From Solea solea (lineage: Eukaryota; Chordata; Actinopteri; Pleuronectiformes; Soleidae), in contig NC_081146.1 of NCBI RefSeq assembly GCF_958295425.1, forward strand, positions 8,877,485 through 8,941,484: a stretch of 64,000 nucleotides of DNA, given 5' to 3'. The notes beneath the pieces are model-generated. The model ran no database searches and was not told the DNA's origin. It saw only the letters and a program-made list of their open reading frames with translations. A program made the position numbers and the translations under genes. Below, piece after piece: positions 12,401-24,042 of this stretch. The stretch's first letter is position 1; every line of letters begins with the position of its first letter.

Positions 12401-15400
12401 ATACACACATATAGGTCATTCACCCACTTTCAACAACATCACCTTATGGACAGGACGCATTGAGAACAGCTCTTCACCAGTGTCTTGTTTCCTCTTCAGA
12501 CTGAAATGCCCATATGATGTCTCAGTAGAGCTGGCGGCGTATTGTTTACAAAGTGAGTAGACATCACACACTCATTCATGTGTTTTTATTCATTTATATA
12601 AACACTTACATTGAGAAATTCTTCAGCAGCCCTCCTCTCCTAGGACTGCACAAGTGGTGTTTGACTTGACTTTTCCAAAACACACCCAAAGCTTTTATAT
12701 TAATTTGGTGTAATTTACCTTTCAGGAAGTGTCGTTTAAATATGAAAATCAATATGAAGAGTTTAAACTCTGAACCCTTACAGTAGTTATTTCCTTGCCG
12801 GTGCTGTATTTTATATACTGTAATTGAAAAATCAAATACAGAAGAATAAAAGGTCAGAAATATATATTTTTATAAACCGTTATTGTTTTGTCTACTATAT
12901 GCACACCCCTTGGTGTAGGTAGAGGACGCCTAATAATGTGCCATGAGTTGCACCTGCAGCCCATTTGACTGACTCCCCCTTTTGTTCCATTAGCGATAGT
13001 ACCTGGTACTTTTGTAGTACCTGCTCTGGTGAGGTTCCAAGTGAGCTGAGCCGATAGTATACGTGGCGTCAACAGACTGCCGGTCACAGATCGGTCGTCA
13101 TCGTCGTCGCTGGAAGAGTCATGAGCGCGACGTCTGACACAAGAATCAATCTGAATAATGCAGAACTGTCAGTTAAAAACACTTAATCTACAACATTTAG
13201 CAAGGAAAAAGTCTAAAATCTCATCATTTAACAGAGGAGTCTGGTGTATTTGGCGACAGTGCTGTGCCATGCCGGTACTGTGTCGTGGAAAGCGCCAATA
13301 GTGTAGACGTAGCACCAGCAGATCAGAATTGCTGTCAAAAGTGACTCAGTAATGTCAATTTGACTGCAGCGCTTAGTCACCATAAGCTCGGCTGCTGGTT
13401 GTTTAGCAACTGAGTGTCTTGCCCTCACAATACACAGTTTACAGTGTCGTGTGTGCTCTGTTAAGCGTTTGTGTTCATGAACGTCCTTGCCTCTTTGTCT
13501 GTGCTTGTCATAATTGAGTTTGTTTTCTCTCCCAGGCGAGCTGGGAGACTGCGATCCTCTGGATCACTCTCCTGAGCTGGTGTCGGAGTTTCGTTTCACT
13601 CCCAAACAGTGCGCCACCATGGAGGCGGACATCTTCAGCAAGTGGCTGGAGCTCAGGTGAGTGGATGAGACAAATGGACAGATAATTAAGTCCCTCCTAT
13701 CACTGCCCTATAGCAGAGGCATTTTAAAAGACTTCAGGGGCCCCAGGTATTAGGGTCCCATGTGGGCCCAACGCAGGCTCGTGGCATTACACCTAGTTAG
13801 GACATCTCTAGCCCTGGTGAAATTGTACAATTGACATTTAGGAAGGGTTATTGGCCGAAATGATATGTACTCCCTATATGCACAGTATGGTTTTATAAAA
13901 GAAAATCAGTTATTCTGCATATTATCACAGTATTTTGTGCAGCAACACTGCATTAATAACATGGACTTCAAATAGTGATATTTGTTGCTTCATCACACAC
14001 ACACACTGAAGTCTCAGGTGTGGCGAAAAGTAACTTAAAAGTAAAGACGGACACACGTCATCCCCAGCGGAACTTTATTTAATCACACTACTGCTCAACA
14101 TAAATCCAGAAACAAGAGAGATCTGCATCTCTGAACAGCGCTGTTATGGGGACATCGAAGCTGCTGCACAGTGAAGTGAGGGAGGGTAAACACGGCGTGA
14201 AACATGCAATAAATGTTTCTCAAACCTAGAGATTCAAGTTAAACACTACAATTGATTTTAAATGCACTGCCACTCATCCTGCTGTGCCTGCTGCAGAAGA
14301 CGCTGTACTCCCTGAAAATAGCACTTTTATGGGGACATCATGGTGTTTGGCTTTTATGCAAATGATCCAGTCAGAGCTGTCGAGAAGTCGGAGAGGAAAT
14401 CCTCCTCCTGGCTCAGGTTTGGTCTGATAGAAAGTAAAAATGTAAACTGCATCCAGTAGCACTCACACCACTGAAAGAAAAACTACACCACCATATAAAT
14501 AGTGTTAAAAAAGGGTTTGTTTACTGCAGTGATATTGTATCATGATAATATGCTTGCAGTAATTCCATATCATGAAACCTAAGTGTATAACCGCTTTAAA
14601 ATAAATATTGTTTGTTTTTTTGCTGCGTCAGAATCAGCCTTTCATATGTACTTTGCTTTACAGAGGCGGCCATCTCGTGCCAACATGTTTCTACATGGAC
14701 AAACTAGTCAGAACGTGTTATCTATTTTAGCTGAGGAGTCCTCTGTTCGTTACACTCTGCAGTCTCACCATTAGATGTCACTAATTCTTACACACTGGAC
14801 CTTTCATAGATGTTCTCACTGTGGACTAATGTCGTCCGCTGTTCTCAGAGAAGGGGACATGCAGCAGCTCACGTTACCGACCCCGTTATCACCCCTGCCT
14901 TTCAGTGGCCGTGTCCTCCGCTGACGGCGGCGTCTAAATTTCACTGTCCCTCCCTCTCTTCCCCTTGGCCTCGTTCTCACTCTCGTTGGTCTGTTTGAAG
15001 GATTAAGGGATTAATGCCTGAAGGGTCCTGATTGATTCTGGGCAGTATTTAACCCAGCCACCGGCTGATTGCTCCCACCTTCGGATGAGATTACACACAC
15101 ACATATGCTTTGCTTGACTGAGCCACACGAGGACAAACCCACAGAGTTCACACACACATTCTCACACACACCAGAGTGAGTCAGTGATGCAGCCGGATAG
15201 TTACTCACCACCAATTTCCCTTAGAGCTAACACCAATTACCAATAGAAGACAGACAGCAAGTGTGTGGATATTGATAGTTTTCTTTTGAGACTGAGGTGC
15301 CACAGTGTCAGTGGCGAGATGAGTGAAAGGTTTTGATGTGAAGACTCAACATGGTGTCTTTCCTTTTTTTTTATTTTCAATCTCCAGGGGAAAGAGTCCT

Positions 15401-15555
15401 ACACAAGCAGAGGTTTCTTTTCTCAACAAATGCAAGTGGCTGGAACTTTATGGAGTAGATATGCACTTTGTCAAGGTGTGTTTTACGTCACAAAGGTTAC
15501 TTAATACAGTGTGTGTCTGTTCCTTATCACTGTTTTATTGTAGAGAAGTAAAGGG

Positions 15556-15592
<37 letters not shown>

Positions 15593-17505
15593 GGCCGTGT
15601 CCTCAGGGCAAAGATGGAGGAGAATATGCACTAGGTCTCACTCCTACTGGCATCTTAGTATTTGAGGGCTCCAACAAAATTGGGCTCTTCTTTTGGTAAG
15701 TACAGCAAACACATTAAACACATTAGTAAATAGTAATACTGGTTTAGTTGACTTGAATTTTTTCTGAATAACTGCACTAATAAATACACATTTTCCTGTG
15801 TATTTGTGTGTTACTTAGGCCCAAAATCACTCGGCTGGACTTTAAAAAGAGTCGTCTGACACTGGTTGTGGTGGAGGATGACGATCAGGTGTGCACCCTT
15901 GGCCATAGACATCACGTTAACATACAAACAACCCCCCAGAAAGATGACCAACGGTGTTTGTTTTCACTTATTGTCCTCGTTACGTACTGCAGGGTCGGGA
16001 GCAGGAGCACACGTTCGTGTTCCAGCTGGCCAGCGCCAAGACTTGCAAGCACCTGTGGAAGTGTGCTGTGGAGAGCCACGCCTTCTTCCGCCTACGACAG
16101 CCAGCCACGGGCAAAGCCAGCAGCAGCGACTTCACACGGCTTGGGTCTCGTTTCAGATTCAGGTAGAGCCTGGAGATCCGTATAAACCTCACCTGAACAA
16201 GGACAATACACTGGGGCTCACTGAGGGAGTTGTGGCCAGCACTCGTATCAGTGTATGGAGAATAGACTGTCACATAAAACAGAACCTGTGTATCTATGGT
16301 TACAGTGTATCTATGGTTACATGGATCTGTTCCTATGGCGACTGAGATATTGCATTCATATTGTTTGTTTTCTTCTGATTATTATCAAAGCAAATTCTCA
16401 CACTTGAAGGCCACTTCCTGTCATTTTCTGTATCCTCTAAACAAAGCTGTGTAAAGTCTGTTTTACATTTTAGTCTGTGCTTCAGGTCTGCAGTTACAGG
16501 TGTTCCAGGTAATCATGCGTACACATCTACAGTGTAATGTAATGTGGAGAGTGTAGCAATGCACAGTTTAATAAATATACCAGGGTTTGTTATCTGGAGC
16601 GTTTAATGAATCAAAATAGGCTGAGTTTGTCACATATTTATTATAATGTATGTATTTATGAATCCTGCCTCCAGAATGATTTTCTTGTCAAAGAAATGTC
16701 TCTTAATTAGTTTTAGTCAACAGTTTTCCATGATCTTGGCTGTAACAGTTCCTACATGCCTTGAAATCAGAATAAAGTCGTTTAGATTCAATTCCCCGTC
16801 ACTGAAATCTGCAATAACCTCTACACATGTGCATGTTGTTTTTTTTCGCAGTGGTAAGACGGAGTATCAGGCCACTCATGGAGGAAGACTGAGGAGGACG
16901 AGTACATTTGAGAGAAGGCCGAGCAAGCGATACCCCTCCCGCACTCATTCGCTGGGCAAAGGTGAGTCTTATCAGCGCACACACACACACACACACACAC
17001 CTAACAATGTGACGCTGTCCTTTATATGCAAGCGCATGTTGTCATAACGCTTGCACATTGTTGAAAAGTTTCAGCTGTAAAATTATTCGCCCTTGAAGAA
17101 GTGTTTGCCTAAAATTAAAGTAGTAACTCTTCAGTTTTAAAATTAATGGAGTGCTCAGAATTTACACCTGCTGTACTCCTCATCCCTCCATAACAGCCTC
17201 CTTCTTTCAGCCTTAATACAATACAGTACAATATTAATGTCCTTTACTAACATAAATTCAGTTCTCTAAAACTTTTTTTGGAAAGAGCTTTGAGCAGAAT
17301 TACCTGCTATGGAAGTTGCTTGATAATAAATAGAGATTATTATTATTATTGTTTAGTAGTAGTGGTGGTGATATTGTTGTTTTTGTTATTATTATTTATA
17401 TCACTGTGCTAATCTCATTTCTGTCTTCACTTAATCCCCCCCCCCTCCATCATATCTCTCCGTTAGCCGCCATTTCTCCTGCCAAACCTTCACATATCAG
17501 GTAAA

Positions 17506-17536
<31 letters not shown>

Positions 17537-20500
17537 GTCTGGTTTCATTACATTGATTTACATTTATTTCTTGGAGATTTACTCTAATCTCTAATCTCAA
17601 ACCACTACTGGCCTAACCTTAACCCTAACCTCATCCTAAAGATACAACATGTCTTCACTCTAAAATGTAATACTTTATGTTATGGGGACTTCCTTTTTGT
17701 CCCTATAACATGACTGTGTCAACAGATTTATGTCCCCACACTTATATTCATTTGGACAGCCTACTAAACAAAGGGTTACCCTAACATTAACCTCAATCCA
17801 CAAAACAGCCTGGATAATAACAATAATGCTAAATGATGCTTCTGTAAAAGGAAAGTGAAATGTCCTCACGTTGCAGTTTTTTTTCCACCACTGCTCCATC
17901 ACAAATATTCACACAGTCATTTAGTTTGTTAATCTGCTATTAATGGTTGTTGTCTTTCTTTTTCCAGCTCTCACACCAGCCCTGATCCCAGCCTCCATCC
18001 AGTGAGTGACCTCAGATAACCCTAACCCAGACGCATGCAGCAGCTGCTGATCTGGCTTCATCGTTGTGACAACATTTAATTTCTCCGTCTCTTCAATCCC
18101 TGCCCTCTCCTCCCCTTTCAGTACCAGCACAACATTCCCATTGGCCGTGAGTCGTGGCGCACGCCCCACCCTGCACTCACACCCCCAGTTTACCTGCAGC
18201 CCTCCGGACACATGCCACCGCACAGGTAAGTCAGCTGACCACACACAGGTGTGGAGGGGTTATGGATGATGTGACTGTGAACTTGTATGGGCCGATTCAT
18301 CAGGCTGATTTCTGCTGCATCAGCAAATATTATGTACGCTTTTACGTTTTTTAAACCTAATGTATAGTTTATGCATTATTTTAATTCATATTAATAATCA
18401 GAATAGAGAGAGAGAGAATAGAAAGAGCAGGTAGCTGCTAAGGATCTAAAACACTGAACAGACCTGAACCTTAAAAGCCACGGTATCCCTCTCAGAAACA
18501 GGAAGCGAAAAGGAAGTTGACAACAAACATGCCAGTGTTGATATTTGTTTACGGACAGGAAAGCACAACAGAGAACAGTCAAGGTCAGCTAACGCCCTCT
18601 CTCTTTTAACGTATATAATGTTTTTAATGGTCTCTTATTGTCGTCTCTTCACATCATGTGAATTCACTTTCCCCCTTCGCCCTTTTGCTGACACACTAAT
18701 GGAGCTTTTCCACTATAGAGCTCTAACATGGCTCGACTCTACTAGTTTTTTTTTTTGCTTTTCCATTAGCGATAGTACCTGGTATTTTTTTTGGTTTGTG
18801 CTCTGGCGAGGTTCCAAGCGAGCTGAGCCAAATCTAAAATGTGATGTCGACAGACTGCCGGCCACTAATTGCCAGTGAGTGTTGTCACTGGAAGAGTCAT
18901 GAGCGCAACGTCCAACATAGGAATCACACCGAACAATGCAGAACTGTAGATCAGTTAATGTAAAGAGTGAAAGTGGTTAATCTCCAACATTTAGCAAGGA
19001 AATGTCTAAAATCTCAATATTTAACTGTGGATTCTGATGTATTTAGCGACAGCACTGTCGAAAGCCAGCAAATGTGAGCGGCATCACAACCCATTCAGTC
19101 ATATTTTAGTTCAGTGACTCAGTGTATCAGATGGAGTCTGCGCTCTGGTCATGCAGGAAGTATTGAACTAATCTTTTGAATTAACAGATTATAATGATTC
19201 ATCGAAAAGAACTGCTTTGCTCGTCACTAGTTACTGTGGTCAAGCTCACACTACGGTGAAAAGCCTGTGATCCAATGACTCAAGCTGATTTGAGGGACTT
19301 CGACACCTGGTTTTCACAATAAAACATTTAATTTTTCACATTTTTGAAAGGGAAAAATAATGAAAATCCTCAAGGCTGCGTTTCAGAGACCTAATGACTG
19401 GATTTGAGCAACTGTATAAAGAGAGTTCTCTAAAGGTTCTAACTAAGAATTAAAAAGTAAGATATAAATAAGAACACCCAAACCCTGTAGAGTCAAGCCA
19501 AGCCCAGTCGTGCTAGAACTTTATGTTTCGCTGTTTATAAAAATGAAACATACAGTGGGACAGTTATGCACAGTGTGTGTTTGAGAATGAACACAGTGTT
19601 ACGCCGTGTTCAAATTCCATTCGACTCTGTCGACATGGCAATAAAGTATTGAATCTTGAATCTAGTGCAGCGTGTTCTGTATTTTTGGAAAATCTGTCGT
19701 CCGTGCTCGTATAACGTTTTCTATTGGGACTGCAGTCACTCTTTTAAACACCAAAGGTCAATGATGTACATATCTGACACATATCACCTCTAATGATATT
19801 CAAGAAATGTTATTTAAGCTATTCAGTGTGTTATTTGTTATTATTAGTGTTACATTTTTTCAGATGAAGGAGGAAAAAGATCATATTCAGTATTGGCCAC
19901 CGACTGCACTCATTTCTAAAGAAAGGCTTTGTCATAGGCCATAGAAACACTTAGCGCCAGTATTATAAATTAATTGGCTGGCAAGTTTCTATTTTTAGTC
20001 CAAGTCACTCATCTCACACTTGTTGTTTTGTTGCCATGTTTTTTCATCAAATTCCATGTCACTCATATGCTTCGTGTGTCTGTGTGTTTGTGTGTGTGTG
20101 TGTGTGTACGTGTGTGATTTCCATGTCCTTGTCATGTTCAGGCCGTCTGTTGAAGCTGTGAGTCCCGTGACCAGTTATCCTCCCATTCCACAGCGAACCA
20201 GCAGCATCCTCCCACGATCCATCAGTGTGGTGCACAGGGATAAAGTCATGACTGCACTTTGACCTTTGCTTTTCTTGGGAATCTGTGTCATCTGTGCCAG
20301 ACTCTCAACACTAACGCTTTACAAAGACTGGTGCCTCCCCTAAGAGACAAGCTCTTCTGACGTCCTCGAGTGGATAAAAAAAATCCCCACATCATCACCA
20401 TCACCACATCTGTCTTCATCCATTTGTCACATTTTAAAATCAGGACAGATATTGTCAGAGTGCGAGGGCTAGAGAGACAGAGTGAGAAGAAAGGGACAAT

Positions 20501-23500
20501 TGCTTGCTGTTGTTGTGAAAAGAATGGGAGGTTTTCTATTTTAATTTGACCGCTTATCAACGTGGAGCAGTAGCTGCGACGCTCAGCTTATAGAGGCAGT
20601 TTAAAATCTGCAAGTTCAACCTAAAATAATACTTATTTTCAAGGTCTTGAATGCATTTTTCTAGACTGAGTGGGACATTTTCCCAGGTTGCTTTATAACA
20701 AGCCACCCCCCCAAAAACCCCCACCATAACTGCAAAGCATAACTTTTAAAAATTGTCTGTTTCATTCAAATCATTAACAATTGAGTTCACATAGTCCTGA
20801 TTTCAGCTCCACGCGACTCTCTGTGTTTGTCAGTGTAGCAGTGTTTTGATCTCATGTTGTGGGGCAACATTCCTGTGCTGCACACAGGAAGTGGTTAGTT
20901 TTATGTCTGGGACAGACAGAGGCGACATTGAGCTGTGTGTGCAGAGTGAGACAGCTTCATACAGGTTGGAGTTTGACAGAAAAAAACTAAGTAGAGTCCA
21001 CGAAACGTTGTTCAGCAGTCGTGTTGTGTCTTTGCTCGTGAGTTGTGTTCTAATCCATCACTGTGTTTACTGCAATGCCTTAGATCTGCCTGGAAGATTA
21101 AATTTACTGTAACTTCAAGCCTTAGAAATCTCCTGCACATGTATTTATCTAAATTACTTTTAATAGAGTGAGGTAAAGTGATGTGTAAAGAAAAGTGGTG
21201 GAAGGGTTCCAGACAAGCACATACTCTCTGCTGGTTTGGGGATTAAGCTGCTTTATGTATAGAATATAGTTTGATGTGAATTAGAACCGTGAAACGAGAA
21301 TCATGTTGTATAATGTGTTTGTGCTTTCAAATGGAAGATGTCAAATAAAACTAGCATGACTGTTCTATCGGGTTATGGATTAACTAAATGAGCCAACTGT
21401 TTACAGAAAATGTGGCCATGGTTTTGCTGTTATTGTGTGTGGCCTTTTACTTTGAGATGTTTACTCAGATCACACGATGCCTTTAGGGACGCTTCTCTAT
21501 TGCTCTTCAAATAAAGTAAGAGTTTTTAAATGCAAAAATGTAAAAACAAAAGTCCTTCCTTTATTGATCAAACCCTCATTGTATTGTGATATACTGTACA
21601 CTGATTAAGGTGATTTATTTGCAGTACAGTACAATGGTCGTTATGTTGTTTTGATTACGTCTTCGTTATCTTCAGTTTCCCCCTGAGTGGTCCTGCTTCT
21701 GATCAGTTCAGCATCGAGGAGAATGAGACTTTGTATTCTGGCAAGATCCACCACCATCACCGGCGCCACACACACAGTCAAGGCACGCTCTGCCACAACA
21801 AGAACAGTGAGTATCCTTGGCAGCGTGAGGAGAAGCTGTCCAAGCAGTGTCTGTATGCAAATCTGTCATATGTCTGGATTTCTAATGCTCTTTTCCTGTT
21901 CAGTGTTCAATGTATTTGTCAGCAGCATCTTCTGTTTTGTTTAAGTCATCCATCTGTCCATCCATATCTCTATATATAACTGCTACATGTTATTAGTTAA
22001 TAAGGCATAAAATACAATCACTGGCCACATTATTAGGTACACCAGTGGCATCTGGTGTGGTCTTTGTGGCTGCTGTAGTTAATCTGCTTCCAAGTGTGAT
22101 GTGTTGTGCATCGATAGACGGTCCTCTAAATACTCTGGCTGTAACAAGTCATTATTTATGTTACTGTATTGTGAGCTACTGCAACCTTTCTGGTACATTC
22201 TCTCCATGTCATCCAGACTACATATACATATACAACTGTTGATCACTGTTTGTTTTTTTTCTCTCTTTTTGTATGATTCTATGTAAACCCGAGAACTAGT
22301 TATGGCTGATAATCCCACTAGTTCAGCAGTTTCTGCAATGCTCCAACCAGCCCGTCTGGCACCAGCTATTTGTGCCTCATTCAAAGTCAAATTAATCACC
22401 TTTCTTTCTCATTCTCATACTCAGTTTGAACTTTTGTTTTGGCCAAGTCTACATGCCTGAATGCGTTGACATGCAGTCATGTGTTTGGTTTGCAGTTAAT
22501 CAGATGTACCTAATAAAGTGGCCATGGGTAGATGTTAAAAATACACTTAATATATGTAGTAACTCTCATATATCTACCTGAATGTTTATTGTTTTGTTTT
22601 TTTAATTATTATTATTGAATTAAGAGTGTTTTTATTTATAAAAAAAATGTAGAGCATTCTTCATAATTTATGTCTACACAACAGTTGCAACTTGCAATAG
22701 ATGACGTGATTATCGTTTCTTGAGAATACTCATGTAATCGGCCTGTGTATGTCTGTCAGAGCGACAAGCTCCCCACTGCCAAGCAGACGAGTTTGAGATT
22801 TCTCAGTCTCTGCTCAAGGCTCTCGAGTCGGACAGTGATTCTCCTCCCTGGCCCTCGCTGCCGTCACTTCATGTCAACATTGACAACAAGGTCAGACACA
22901 TTAGTGACACACTGTTGTCCCGTTCTGCTCACACGGAGAGGGAGAGAGTCGTCTTAACCTTCCTGTGTTCCCTGTCGCAGGGAGAGGAGAAACAGCTGTC
23001 TGAGAAGTCTCTGCATCCCCCTGCCTCCCCAGCAATGCTCCCCGACCGCCTTAAATGTAATATCCTTAAAGCCCAGATAGAGGCAGCTTTCAGAGTAAGT
23101 TGATGAAGCCCTGTCAACTGTGACTGCCATCTAACAGCACTGAAAACGAGATGCTAATTGTTTGCATCCTTCTGTCCTCCAAATATGAAGAAAGAAGATC
23201 CAACAACTCCCAGAGGAAGGAACTCAAATGAGACCCTCAGTGACAGGCCAGTGCTTTCATACTTTTTGTTTCACTTACACTTGTGTCTACACATGTCAGT
23301 GTTTACACACCTTTGCTAAGGTCAAATTCAAGCACTTCCTCTTATTACACAAATTGATAAGAGAATACAGTATCTATTACAAATACAATTTAAAGCACTT
23401 CATCCAAACTTCAAGCCAGTTTTAAACCCTGAAGAAAACATGACAATGCAAGTATTTTCAATGATTTCATGTGTAGTTACACAGAACTCATTTTTCATGC

Positions 23501-24002
23501 AATGACTCTTGGTCCTCAGGCATCAGAGCTCATCCCAAGACTCGGCTGCTTCCAGTTTTACTGCAGACAAGACGCCTCTGTGGCAAGAGCGCAGTCCAAT
23601 GCCAGACAGACTGCAGCCCATAGCCAACCCAAGCACCAGCCGCAGAAAGCGACTGGTTAGACAGTTCAGCTTGTGAGTATATGCATCGCCTTTGATTGCT
23701 GTTGAAGGGCTGGCGTGCCCGAGCAGCACTTGAGCCTCCATGTGTGGGACATTGCCTTCCTGAAGTAAATACTGCACTCCACTGGGTATTTGACGTGCAA
23801 GGGGCTCTTTGGAAATGACATTTGTTCCTAACAATATGCAAGTCACTCAGTCCCCTTTCTTTTTAATTTATTGCTCATCAGTAACCATGAAGATGAAGAT
23901 AATCTTCCAGAAGCACTTGCAGCCATCTCCTCTCAGAGCATGGCCAAGTCAGGCTCCAGCAGCTCATTGGACAAACAGATACAGCCCTCCATATACCCAC
24001 AG

Positions 24003-24042
<40 letters not shown>

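Noticed and set aside
22079..22399. 106-codon - strand ORF as a host gene
   Set aside because: Only its first 35 or so residues look like protein, and these are a Tc1 transposase helix-turn-helix inside a bounded transposon remnant.
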